Assembly (NCBI GenBank): GCA_907165135.1 | Contig: OU015567.1 | Location: forward strand, 11,785,001-11,849,000 | Length of the DNA: 64,000 nt | Source: Oikopleura dioica | Taxonomy: Eukaryota; Chordata; Appendicularia; Copelata; Oikopleuridae | Reading direction: 5' to 3' | In this document: in pieces, positions 19,354 through 30,964 of the stretch | Layout of the letters: the number at the start of each line of letters is the position of its first letter | How positions within the stretch are numbered: position 1 is the first letter of the stretch | Notes under the pieces: generated by a model | Database searches by the model: none | What the model saw: the letters and a program-made list of their open reading frames with translations, nothing else | Told to the model about the DNA's origin: nothing | Made by a program: the position numbers and the translations under genes

Positions 19354-21631
19354 CCCGAGCATCGAATTCATGGATTAGAGAATAAGAAGCGCCCCTTGAA
19401 GACTCTCGATGAGCCCCAGACTTATGAAGCTGATGCCAACACATTTGCTCGTCACAATATTCTGTGTGAAGGAAAAGGCGTCTGGACTCTTCCTGAAGGA
19501 GTACCACAGGTATTTCGTCCTCGATTTTTCTATCGCCAAGACTTATCCAAAGACCTTGATGGAATGCTTCCAACAGGGTCTCAAAGCCGCTGGAGAAGAC
19601 GGTGTTTGCTGCGGAACCCCCAACGCTGAAGGAAAGTACGTGACTCAAACTTACGGCGAGCTGAAGACCACTGCTCAGCGACTGGGAAACGCCTTCAACA
19701 AGCTTGGGCTTATCAATGGCAAGAGCAAGATCGCTATCTTCTCTGCTAACTGTTTCGAGTACGACGCCATTATTATTGGCGGCTACTTTCAAAATCTCTG
19801 CAACGTTTCTCTCTACGATACTCTTGGAGAAGAAGCCGTCAAATTCATTCTTGAACAGGCACATTCAACTCTTTTTCAACAAAGTCATCGGCATCATTTT
19901 AGACCGAGGCCCCAATCTGCTTCATTCAAGACCAAAATAAGCTTGATTTGATTTTGAAGGTCAAGCCTGAGCACCTTAAGACCATTGTCATGCTAAGAGA
20001 GTACCAAACCGACAGCACTGAGGTAAATATTATGAGCTTCTCTGATTTCGTGAGCACTGGAGATAGCGACGATTCCAAAAATGTTCTTCCAACCTCATCC
20101 GGTAATCATTTCATGCATGCGAATATATAATTGTATTTTAGATATGGCCACAATAAACTACACTTCTGGAACAACAGGCAACCCCAAAGGTGTAATCCTT
20201 ACCCACAAGAACATCTGCACTGTCGCTATTGGTATCCTCGTCTTTTCCACTCCCGAACCCTGGGACAACACCGATATTTGGTTTTCGTATCTTCCGATGG
20301 CTCACATCTTTGAACGAGCTGTCCACTGTGTGCTCATGAGCATCGGCGCCCAGTGGTGGTTCAGCTCTGGCGATATCAAGAAACTACTGCCTGAGCTTGC
20401 CGTTGTCCGTCCAACCATTTTTGGTTCAGTTCCTCGAGTCATGAATAAAATTTTCGACAAAATCAAAGCAACCATGGCCGAGAGCAAAATCAAGGGATGG
20501 CTTCTTGATGCAGCCACTTCTTCAAAACGAGAGAGACTCGACAACGGCCAGGTCACAAATGATACGCTGTGGGACTGTCTAGTGCTCAAAAAGGTACAAA
20601 ACCTTCTCGGTGGGCGAATCCGCACTTGGGTCTCTGGCGCTGCTCCTTTGAATCCTACAGTCAGAGGTTTCATCAGAGAAATCTTCAGCTGTTACGTTAT
20701 CGAAGCCTACGGGTAGATTTCGTATACTTCGTCGATGACCTAAGCCTTCTTTAGTCAAACTGAAAATGTTGGCTGCGGAACGGCGACCTCTTTCGTCAAT
20801 TACCAGATTGAAGACGGATGCGTTGGGCCTCCCCAGCCATGGAATGAGATAAAACTTGCAGATGTTCCAGAAATGGAATATTTCGGAAAAGACGGCAAAG
20901 GAGAGGTTTGCTTCCGAGGGGACAATACCATGCAAGGTCAGCTTATTTTGCTAGCTTTTCTTTAAAAAAACCAGGATACTACAATGATCCTGAAAAGACT
21001 GCGGAAGCGATCGATGAAGACGGATGGCTACATAGTGGAGATATTGGACAGTGGATGGAAAATGGAACCATTAAAATCATTGACCGAAAGAAACATATTT
21101 ACAAAACCGCCTTGGTAGCAAACGTAACACTTTCTGAAACTTTTATCTATTATAGGGAGAATACATCGCGCCCGAAAGAATTGAAGGCATCTATTCAAAT
21201 CACCCACAAATCGCTCAGATGTTCCTTTGGGGATCTTCTCTTCAGGTAAAAATGAATCTCATCTTTCTCATTACAAAAAATAAGGCCACCAACGTTGCAA
21301 TTATCGTCCCAGAAGAGGATAAATTCATGAAAGAATATGGAAAAGGCCGAACATTCGAAGAAGCGTGTACCGATCCTGACACTATCGCTAAATTTCTCAC
21401 TGCTATTAATGAATTTGCCCGACAGGACGGAGTCAAAGGATATGAAGTCCCGAAAGCCATTTATCTTGAACACGAGCTTTTCTCGGTTAAAATCATTACC
21501 GAGAAAGAGACATTTACTTTCTTTAGATTGAAAATGAGCTGCTAACTCCTACCCAAAAAGCCAAACGACCATCAATTCAAAAGAAATACATGTCGATTAT
21601 GGAGAAACTCTATGAAGAACTGAATAACTAA
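19354..21631 (+). CDS. Long-chain acyl-CoA synthetase (ACSL-like), tandem copy 1; start codon unclear
   Basis: Exons 19354..19509, 19553..19858, 19903..20101, 20142..20712, 20755..20936, 20975..21114, 21156..21245, 21285..21485 and 21527..21631 are open and in phase. ACSL enzymes activate fatty acids with ATP and CoA at membranes. The AMP-binding loop [12 protein letters not shown], the [12 protein letters not shown] segment, GSVPRVMNK and DRKKHI are present. It is about 80-85% identical to copy 2 by eye. Two oddities stand out: where copy 2 has its ATG this copy reads TTA with no in-frame ATG upstream in the exon, and intron 2 (19859..19902) starts GC while copy 2 has GT. Both copies stay open back to the acceptor at CCCGAG, so an unseen upstream exon may supply the start; otherwise this copy may be losing function. 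Confidence 0.8.
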
Positions 21632-23910
21632 ATTAACATTTCTGGACAATAAAAATAACCTTACATACAATTAGAACAACTGAGAGTTTCAACTTGGAAC
21701 TCTTACGGGCTTAACTCAAAGGATGTTTGTTTGACGTGCTTTAAATGCTGATAAAAGAAGGTAAAATTGCTTAATTTTCTGATAAAATATTGAAGAAATA
21801 ATTATTCTATTAAAAATTTCTATCATAAAAAGTGAAAGATAATTCTTCGATGCTTCTCATCCTCGATGATAATGACGAATAAAATGGAATTTTGAATGTT
21901 TATCAGCCGTTGCTGTACCCAAAAACATTTGAATTAGCTTAAAAATAGGCTGTTCTTGCCTGCAGCATATAAAAGTCCTTTTAAAATTTAATTCTATCTG
22001 GCGTAAATTGTCATAAATCCAAAATGTTGGTCAAAACAAAGGCACTATCTTGGACGCTTTTGGCGATTTACGAGAACCCCGATCTATCGGAATGATGTAT
22101 TGTTGTGAAGAAGACGACATAAACGCCAATGTCTACCCTAAGGCCGTTTTGTGCCGATCAGCAAAACGGTCTTTGCCACACACTTTCCACGTTGAGAGAG
22201 TTTTTCGGCAAAGGTAACCGTTTTTATTCCATTACGTAGCGTTTGTTTTACAGTGGATTAGGATTTTCGGTCACTTTGGTATGGAAAAAGAGCTTTCTTT
22301 TAGCATGAAAGTAGAGTAGAAAGCAAAAAGTAGTAGCGGAATGGATGGGTTAAAAATATAACCTTGGACAACAAAGGCCAGACACTCAAAACTCCAAAAA
22401 GCATAAACAGACAAAGTCTGTTCCGAAGTGTCCTAAATCCTTTGATGTTGTGTCCGTCACGGGGTTGACGCTCACTCATCCCCTGATTTTAAACCTCCAC
22501 TGCGCTACAACTAGAAAGTAATCGAGGTCATATGATTTTACGGATTGCGAGAGCATTCAAGCGTGCTTTAGTTTTTAGGAGCCCGGAGCAAATATCAGAA
22601 ATCAGAAATTTCCGCTTTTCGCAACCGTAAACATATAAAAATCTGCAAAATTTTTCTTTTTTTTTCTTCAAGATCAAAAGTCAGAGATTTTCGTAAGAGT
22701 CGAAATAAGAAAGAATGTGCAAGAGTTGGGGCAACTCGTATCAGGTGATGATAAATATTTTTAATGCACTGTCTCCTTTTTAACCCAAATATGGAGCCAG
22801 TAAATAAACCGTTTATTTAACAATAAGATTTTCGAAAAACTAAGAGATTATACTTTTTATAAACGGAAGCAAAAACGTAAGTGGCGAATCACGTCGTAAA
22901 TATGCATTTTTTATGTTGATGAAGCCGATAATAGAGGCAGGGCGATAAGCTTCTTTTAGTTTCCTAGGGTACTAAAAATGACATTGTGTAAAAATAGAAA
23001 TGTAACCGAGGTAAAGAGATGGACACAGTATTTTGAGAAAATGGCTGTTATGTAAGAAGTAATGCATATTTCTCTAGAATAGAAGATATTGTTAGTTCCA
23101 GGAACATTCGACCTTCCATAAAAAGTTGATATTTTTATCAAAAGAAAACATAATGCCCTGCTGCAGTAATGAGGTAAAATTATTTTTTAAAATTAAACAA
23201 TCAAATCTGCAGCGGAATGCGGGCAAGAGACATGCTTACGTAACTACTACGAAGAATGCTAGAGAAAAACAATGGCCCCATAAAACTCGTTAACACGGCT
23301 TAACAAAATCGTTAAAAACAAACTTTGGTAGGAAAAATGGCGTCATTTTTCATGTGAGTTAAAACTTTGGCTCACCTACCATGGAGTTGAGCTCTAAGGG
23401 GAGATTGAGAATCTGAGCTACTGAAAAATGCACTGACTTTTTCAGTAGCTCATTCTTTGCGCGCCTAATTTGGGGGAGAAGCCGCGCGAAGTCTTGTCGG
23501 CTCTCTCATTGGCTCGGACTTTCCAGATTCTGTTCTTCTGAATCTCGAAAGTCTTCTAAGCTGCCAAGCGAGCGTTAAAGAGTTTTTCTAGACTTCCCCG
23601 ACAGTGATTTGGGCGGGATACGGGGAAGGGGGCCAGGGGCTTTCTCCCAAAAGAGTTAAACTCCATGGTATTTTCACGATTGGCCTTTGTATACTTTCCT
23701 TTCTTGATTTTCAAACAATAAAGTTTTTCTGCTGAGTGAGCAGCAGCATCCAATTCAAAAGCACTGACGCACTGCGAGAATCGGTGATTTTTATCGTCGT
23801 TTATCACTTAAAAAAACTACCAGTTTTACGATTTTTCCGTATTTTTGTTTTCCAGTTAATTATTTGTCTCATAGCCCGAGAAAAGAGAGAGCGTGTATCA
23901 AATTCCCGGA
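21632..23910. other. Spacer between the two acyl-CoA synthetases
   Basis: No gene is seen. The part near 22855-23025 resembles the region upstream of copy 1 at about 19080-19275 (shared GCGGAAGCAAA.ACGTAA, ATGACATTGTGTAAAA and CGAGGTAAAGAGAT), which marks the left border of the duplicated unit. Between that homology and copy 2 there are about 850 bp not present in front of copy 1. Confidence 0.6.
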
Positions 23911-26178
23911 ATGGAGAGTAAGAACCGCCCCTTGAAGACTCTCGATGAGCCGCAGACTTATGAAGCTGATGCCAAAACATTTGCTCGTCATAATATTCTC
24001 TGCGAACAAAATGGTGTCTGGAAACTTCCTGAAGGTGTTCCACAGGTATTTCTTCCCCAAGCTTTCCTGTTCTAAAAGTATTCAAAAGACTTTGATGGAA
24101 TGCTTCCAACAGGGTCTCAAAGCTGCTGGAGAAGACGGTGTTTGCTGCGGAACTCCAAACGCTGAAGGAAAGTACGAGACTCAAACCTACGGCGAGCTGA
24201 AGACCATTGCTCAGCGACTTGGAAACGCCTTCAACAAGCTCGGACTTATCAATGGCAAGAGCAAGATCGCTATCTTCTCTGCTAACTGTTTCGAGTATGA
24301 CGCCATTATTATTGGTGGCTACTTTCAGAATCTCTGCAATGTCTCACTCTACGATACTCTTGGTGAGGAAGCCGTCAAGTTCATTCTTGAACAGGTAAAT
24401 CAAACTCTTTTTCAACAAAGACATCAGCATCTTTTTAGACCGAAGCCCCAATCTGCTTCATTCAAGACCAGAAAAAGCTCGATTTGATTTTGAAGGTCAA
24501 GCCTGAGCACCTGAAGACCATCGTTATGCTCAGAGAGTACAAAACCGACAACACCGATGTCAATATTGTCAGCTTCTCCGATTTTGTCGGCACTGGAGAT
24601 AGCGACGATTCCAAGAATGTTCTCCCTACCTCATCTGGTAATAAATTTTACCTCATCGGAATATTCAATAAAATTGATAGACATGGCCACAATTAACTAC
24701 ACTTCTGGAACAACCGGCAATCCCAAAGGTGTCGTGCTTACCCACAAGAACATCTGTACTGTCGCCAACGGCATCACCATCTTTTCCGTTCCCGAGCCTT
24801 GGAACACCAACGACGTCTGGTATTCCTACCTTCCAATGGCCCACATCTTCGAGCGAGCTGTCCACTGCGTCCTCATGAGTGTTGGTGGCCAGTGGTGGTT
24901 CAGTTCCGGGGACATCAAGAAACTCCTCGATGAGCTCGCTGTTGTCCGACCTACCATCTTCGGCTCTGTTCCTCGAGTCATGAACCGACTCTACGACAAG
25001 ATTCAGGCAACTATGGCTGAGAGCAAACTCAAGGGCTGGCTTCTTGGTGCCGCTACTGCTTCCAAGCGAGGTAGACTCGACAAGGGCCAGGTCACCAAGG
25101 ATACTCTGTGGGACAAGCTCGTCCTCAAAAAGGTCCAGAATCTTCTCGGCGGGCGAATCCACACTTGGGTCTCTGGAGCTGCTCCTTTGAATCCTAAAGT
25201 CAGAGGTTTCATCAGAGAAATCTTCAGTTGCTACGTTATTGAAGCCTACGGGTAAGTTTTCCCGAATCTTTACATTCCCTAACCCGTTTTAGTCAAACTG
25301 AAAATGTCGGCTGCGGAACCGGAACTTCCTTCGTCAATTACCAAAAAGAAGACGGATGCGTTGGACCTCCCCAGCCATGGAACGAGATCAAGCTTGCTGA
25401 TGTCCCAGATATGGAATATTTCGGAAAAGACGGCAAAGGAGAGATCTGTTTCCGAGGAGACAACGTCATGCAAGGTCAGTGATTTTTCAATTGTCCTCTT
25501 TATAAAAAAAACAAAGGGTACTACAACGATCCTGAAAAGACTGCCGAAACCATCGATGAAGACGGTTGGCTTCATACCGGAGATATCGGACAGTGGATGG
25601 AAAACGGAACTATCAAAATCATTGACCGAAAGAAACACATTTACAAAACCGCCTTGGTAAAAATTGAATCTTAAAACTTTTGTTTATTTGAGTTTTTAGG
25701 GAGAGTACATCGCCCCGGAAAAGATTGAAGGTGTTTATGGAAAACATCCACATATCGCTCAAATGTTCCTTTGGGGATCTTCTCTTCAGGTGAAATTTAA
25801 TCTCATCTTCCTCTTTATAGGAAATTTAGGCCACCAACGTCGCGATCATCGTTCCAGATGAGGAGAAATTTATGAAGGAATATGGAAAGTGCCGAACATT
25901 CCAAGAAGCCTGCGCCGATCCCGATACTGCCGCTAATTTCCTCAGTGCTATCAATAAATTCGCCCGCGAAGATGGAGTCAAAGGATATGAAGTCCCAAAA
26001 GCCATTTACCTCGAACACGAGCTTTTCTCTGTAAGAAGCAATCTTTGAGAGAGTGTGTAAACTCTGTGTTTAGATTGAAAATGAGCTGCTCACTCCTACC
26101 CAAAAAGCCAAACGACCAGCAATCCAAAAGAAATACATGTCGATTATGGAGAAACTCTATGAAGAACTGAATAACTAA
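23911..26178 (+). CDS. Long-chain acyl-CoA synthetase (ACSL-like), tandem copy 2
   Basis: Exons 23911..24045, 24089..24394, 24439..24637, 24681..25251, 25293..25474, 25517..25656, 25700..25789, 25830..26030 and 26074..26178 encode 642 residues; all introns are 41-45 bp and GT-AG. It is an adenylate-forming enzyme that makes fatty acyl-CoA: P-loop [28 protein letters not shown], the [12 protein letters not shown] and YGQTENVG motifs, [10 protein letters not shown], and the hinge DRKKHI followed by [10 protein letters not shown]. The length is at the short end for ACSL because the long N-terminal membrane anchor is missing; the frame is open 12 codons upstream to an acceptor, so an upstream exon could add one. 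Exon borders are identical to copy 1, which shows a recent tandem duplication. Confidence 0.9.
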
Positions 26179-28199
26179 ATTAACATGTCTGAATACTCCT
26201 CTAAATAAAAATAACCTCACTTATAATTATATGCAACGCTGAGAAAAAACTTTGAGCATTTTCAAAATCGCCATTGTCAAGAATAGCGGTATGAATATAC
26301 GGAATGTCGAATTGGAACTTTTATAGGCTCTACTCAAGAGGTTTGTTTATTTGGTGGAGTTGCGACTGTGCGAGAAATAATTTTTTCATTAAAAGTTTCT
26401 ATCAACAATAGAGAGTGATCATTCTAATGCTCTAGTTTTTTCATTATAATGAATTGACAGATTCCCGCGATCATTATCCCTGAGTGATTAGGGATAAATC
26501 GGATTGGCCGATTTGGACGATTTTACTATCAAAATGATCGCCGAAACCTGGCGATTCATAATAATGAAAAAACTCAAGCATTAGAAAGAGATTACAGTGA
26601 GCTGATTTTTAGACCTACTTATGATGTCATGCTTTATGATTTGAAATGTCATGCCCTTCCAATTATAATTGGAAGGTACTGTTACAGATCGCTTGAAACT
26701 ATCTGAGAAAAGACACGCCAACTTGGGACTTTATCAGCCCCAACGTAATCAGATGACCTTTTGGTCAAAATTTCACAGCCGCTCAACGCAATTGAGAATC
26801 TCATTTAAAGAAACCGGGTTTTAGGAAAACGTTACGTGTAGTTTAAAGGGTACAATCCCTAACCAACCTTTTTGTCTAAAAAACAAGTTGTTTAACATAA
26901 TCGAATGATTGTGAATGCAAATTCTGGCCTTTGGAAAAAAAACCGCAGAAAAATAGCTACAGGATCAATTAAGCTGACTAAGGATTCCGTTTTTCGACTA
27001 GTCGTGGATAAGTTGGTCAAATAAAGATTAGTGGTTATTATTTCGTGGATCGGAGAAAGCCGCAATTCGGATCTTCTCGGTCGGGATTTTCCACTTTTGT
27101 TCGTATACTGAGTTAGTATATTTCTCCTTTTCAAGTCCCGAGCTTGACTTTCAAAATACAAATTTGGTTCTGAACTGCTCTTTTTTTTTCTTTTGAGACT
27201 TACGTTATTTCATAACACAGCTTTGAAATCTGGTTTGCATCATTTGATTCATACTTTTTCACATCAATAGGCTCCAAAAATTATCCTCTTTATAAAAAAT
27301 GGGATGAAACTTTCCATTTTGTAAGTTTCGAGCTGATTTATTTTATCACTCGGCGGAAAGGTGCGAGGCCCTTTTTCGCGAAATTGGTTTAGAACGAACA
27401 ATTGGCTGACCTCTGCGCAAGAGTCAGATACGGAGGAGGGTTTTTAAGTTTGAGATACGTTCATTTTGATCGAAACTAATTGAGAACTGGGTAACCTTGG
27501 CTCAAAGATAAAACATCTGATTTCAAAATTTTCTGAAATTTTAAGAAATTTTGGCGAATTTCTAAGCAGTTAGCTCCACCCTTGAAACACCAAAAATTAC
27601 ATGATTTTCCAAGTGCCTTCTGAAAAGTTCACTTGGCAAGTCTTGAGCCCGGTTAGTACCTGAATTTCATGCTCCGTTAAAACGATTAAGTTAGCGCTCA
27701 TGTCATTGTCGAGATTTTTACGAAAGGTTCTTTCCCAAACCACAAGGGCGTATTCATAAAGACGTGGCTCGCTGGTCGTTTCTTGACGTTTTTCGAAAAC
27801 AATTTCAAACTGAATTAACCCGCCAGCTGCGATGGTGTGGAATACGCAACTTTGAATTCATTACTATCCTTGAGGTTAAACTGAGATGGTTTTTTGACTG
27901 AGCAACCGAGGAATTTATCGTAGAAATTATGGTTGACTGAAGAATGAAAAAGAATTCTAACCAGCATGATAGATAATGTCACATAATATTGTGACCAAAT
28001 AAGTAAGCTTTTAAAGTATTTTTTGCTTCAGATTCCAGTTGCATTTCAATTTTAAATTTACAGTAAATGAGAAAATAAACAAAGTGCCATTTTCTCTTGA
28101 ATAACTATCGTTGAACGCAGATCGAATATTAGCATAAACAAATAAATCAAGCTGAATTAGCGTTTCTAAATCATTTTTTCCTCGCTTTGCGAACTGGGG
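26179..28199. other. Intergenic region without recognised genes
   Basis: ORFs are short and unconvincing. It contains the small fold-back at 26421-26587. AATAAA-type polyadenylation signals for the synthetase lie just after its stop (about 26200). Confidence 0.5.
26421..26587. repeat. Small fold-back element
   Basis: ATTCTAATGCTCTAG followed by TTTTTTCATTAT on the left pairs with ATAATGAAAAAACT and CAAGCATTAGAA on the right; the arms are about 33 bp around a 100-bp loop. This has the size of a MITE. No target duplication was defined. Confidence 0.65.
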
Positions 28200-29009
28200 A
28201 TGGAAAAAGCAGCACTTGTCAACGCTGTCGATTTTCGTCCGCCATGGGAAATATCATTCAGCTTATTCATCAGCTGGTCGCTGCCATTTTCAGAATGTCG
28301 GACTGACGAATTTTTCGCGAGAAGTGAAAAGGTCTCCCTGTTTTTAAAGCAAGTTCAGCGATTTTGGAAGTTGCGAGGTTTCACGGGTTCTCTATTGAAA
28401 TTCAATCTTGGAAAACCGCGACCGAACGGTTTTTGGTGCATCAGAAAAACGACTGTTTTCATTCATCGTGGGTTAAAGAAGGAAATTTTAGTTCGGAAAA
28501 AACTAATCTTGGAGCGAGCTCAATTTATCAAAATATCAACAATTTCTCTCCACATAAAATGCATGAATACGAATGAACTTGAGACCTGGGATATTCAAAA
28601 GATCTGGAAAATTGCTGAAACAGCAGTCAACTATCAGACCTTCATCAACCTGGAATACATGTATTCTTTTAAGTCATTCTTTGATTTCCCTGCTCCGATA
28701 AATATTTCGCGTCTAGAATTTGTCCCTTTCCATAGATTCAAAAAATGCATGCTATTATTAATTCTGAGAGAAGAGGATGTACCAGAAGTATCTATGGTTA
28801 GCAATAATATCCTGAACATCATATTCAGAGGAAGCTTTAAACCACAAATCGCTGAAGCCGCTCCTCGCGCGGTAAATTTGCAGACTCAGGAAAACTCAGG
28901 TGGCGCTGTTCGAGCATTTTCGTTCCCATATAAGCGCGCCGACGCAGCTAATTACCATCCAAAAATCGAAATAACTCGAGTTAAAGTAAAACAGTCAGCA
29001 GCTCAATAA
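28200..29009 (+). CDS. Unconfirmed intronless ORF, 269 codons
   Basis: A single open frame from ATG at 28200 to TAA at 29009 ends only 11 bp before the ATG of the PLA2-like gene. An ORF this long is unlikely by chance in DNA of this composition, and no real gene runs on the other strand. However, the translation has no recognisable domain, unbalanced composition and no signal peptide, and the likely TATA box and start region of the next gene lie inside its 3' end (about 28926-29000). It may be an orphan single-exon gene, the remnant of an inserted coding sequence, or chance. Confidence 0.4.
   Translation: MEKAALVNAVDFRPPWEISFSLFISWSLPFSECRTDEFFARSEKVSLFLKQVQRFWKLRGFTGSLLKFNLGKPRPNGFWCIRKTTVFIHRGLKKEILVRKKLILERAQFIKISTISLHIKCMNTNELETWDIQKIWKIAETAVNYQTFINLEYMYSFKSFFDFPAPINISRLEFVPFHRFKKCMLLLILREEDVPEVSMVSNNILNIIFRGSFKPQIAEAAPRAVNLQTQENSGGAVRAFSFPYKRADAANYHPKIEITRVKVKQSAAQ
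28926..28934 (+). promoter_or_regulatory. TATA-like box of the PLA2-like gene
   Basis: The text CATATAAGC sits about 90 bp before the ATG at 29021. It resembles the boxes of the two chitin-binding genes (ATATAAAC and ATATAAGC), which also encode MKLF-type secreted proteins. Confidence 0.4.
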
Positions 29010-29020
29010 CAAATAAAAAA

Positions 29021-30033
29021 ATGAAGCTTTTCAACTTTTTCACCGTCGGAGCTCTTGCTAGCGAGATGACTCTCAGCCGAACCCGACGAGATGTTGCCTA
29101 CTCCTTCTCTGGAGAGGAAGCTGCTGACTTTTACTCCGACATCCTTGCTGATATCTCCGGTAAGTACTTTCTAGAGATGCAAATAGTCGAAATAAAAGAA
29201 GATCTCACAGACGCTAATTGTAATTCTTAGGAGGTAGCGTTGACGAAATCGATCAGCTCATCATGAACCTCATGGACAGCGGAGAGTTAGAAGGACTTCG
29301 AGCTATGGACGAATTCTCCATGCGAAAATTCCGACAGCTCAAGATCGTCGTCCTCTGGCTCCAGCAAGAACAACTTTTCGGACGATACTGCTACTACGGT
29401 TGCTACTGGTGAGTATTCATCGTTTTCCCTTACTTTACGATTTCCTGAAACGCTGACGTCGATCGTCTTTCCCTCTTTGGTCGAGACTTAACCGTATTTG
29501 ACTTTCCTTTTTAGTCTTCCAGAAGGCTCTCACGACATCGCTTCCGGTGGATACGGAAAGCCCCAGGATAACATCGATCGATCTTGCAAGGACTTCAAGC
29601 AGTGCTACAGATGCCTCAACGAAGAATACAGCGATGTTAGCCGAGGATGCGCCGGTGAAGAGTTCGGCTACCGATTCGACCTCATCACCAACGATGATGG
29701 CACCAAAGACGTCCAATGCACCAACAGACTCGGCTCTTGCCGACGAAGCATCTGCGAGTGTGATCTCCAGCTCGCCCGAGCTCTCTCTAAATATGAGAGT
29801 GAGTGGGACGAAAGCCTCCATTCCGTCAAGGTAAGCACATAATCAGTTGTTTCAGTTGTTAACGGATCATTCAGGGAGGTTTCGACCGAGAGGCTACCTG
29901 CGTGAAACCAATCGGTGGTGGCAACCCAATCGTCGAGTGCTGTGGTGACAAGACCACCTTCCCCTTCAACACTCCCCGACGAGCAAATCAGTGCTGCGAT
30001 GGCACAGAAGTCAAGCCAGAGGGCCAGTGTTAA
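29021..30033 (+). CDS. Secreted PLA2-like protein lacking the catalytic His-Asp
   Basis: Exons 29021..29159, 29231..29408, 29515..29830 and 29875..30033 give 263 residues; all introns are GT-AG. The protein starts with a short signal peptide (MKLFNFFTVGALAS), then a possible dibasic processing site (RTRRD) and an acidic helical region. From about residue 98 it follows the secreted phospholipase A2 pattern: YYGCYC, a glycine-rich calcium-loop-like stretch, GKPQDNIDRSC, and many later cysteines. In active enzymes the second helix reads CC..HD.CY; here it is SCKDFKQCY, so His and Asp are replaced by Phe133 and Lys134. A catalytic role is therefore unlikely and a binding or structural role more probable. 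The extra N-terminal region and Cys-rich C-terminal exon lengthen it to twice a typical sPLA2. An AATAAA signal follows near 30155. Confidence 0.8.
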
Positions 30034-30329
30034 ACTTTCAGTTGGTAAATTGAGAAAATTACCGACCATTCTAACAACTCTCTTATAATTTTTTAACTGA
30101 TCTACCAACTCCGTTTAACTGTATATATTTTTGACTTTCTAACCGTTCTTATTAATAAAATATCAAAAAAGAATTATCGCTCAGTCTTTCTCTATAAAAG
30201 CAAATGCTCGTAAATGATCTCCCAAAGTCTGTTGGAGTTTAACCATATTTAAAAAGATCAAGTTAGTACACTTTGAGGTATCTTTGAGATCACGAAGGGA
30301 AAATGACTCGAGAAAACATCACGAATTAA

Positions 30330-30716
30330 GGCTAGGGTGGTCGAGTAACTCGACTCGAGTTGGCCCAAAGCAGAGCTCATAAACTCTGGACTTATGAATG
30401 CTAGAATACCCAGTAATGGCTAAAAATAAAGATCTATCCTAGATCTTCTGAAATACAGAAGGTTTTTTCGTTCTGCCAAGAAAAAAATCACTTCCGGAGG
30501 CTTTAAAGTTGGCATCTCGGCCAAAATTGCGAAAATAGCCAATATTCAAGGCTCAAAAACTCCGAAATTTGGCAGAAATCTTGGCAGAACAAAAAAACCT
30601 TCTGTAATTCAGAAGATCTAGGATAGATCTTTATTTTTAGCCATTACTGGGTATTCTAGCATTCATAAGTCCAGAGTTTATGAGCTCTGCTTTGGGCAAA
30701 ATCGACCACCCTAGCC
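30330..30716. mobile_element. MITE with TTAA target duplication
   Basis: The left end GGCTAGGGTGGTCGA and right end TCGACCACCCTAGCC are perfect complements, and both sides carry TTAA (30326-30329 and 30717-30720). The arms continue as near-perfect inverted repeats for about 150 bp (for example CATTACTGGGTATTCTAGC). A TTAA duplication is the hallmark of piggyBac-like elements; the ends here are not the canonical CCC ends, so family assignment is tentative. Confidence 0.85.
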
Positions 30717-30964
30717 TTAAATTAAGAGTTTTATTGTTCTCAATGATTACATGAATAGAATAGATAGTCAGACTTTCTTCGTCAGTATTCTTGACTATAG
30801 GGATCTTATAAGGGAAAATTTCCCTTTTCAAAAACTATAAATAATGAGCAGTCTTCGATTTTCTTTAAAACGCGGTCGATCAAGGATCGATATAATTTGC
30901 CTCGGCGAAAAATAGAGAAAGACAAAACTACCTTTTTACTTTTTGCAAAAAGGAGGTAAAAATA

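Noticed and set aside
24665..25162. 165-codon ORF antisense to ACSL copy 2
   Set aside because: Shadow of the conserved coding exon on the plus strand.
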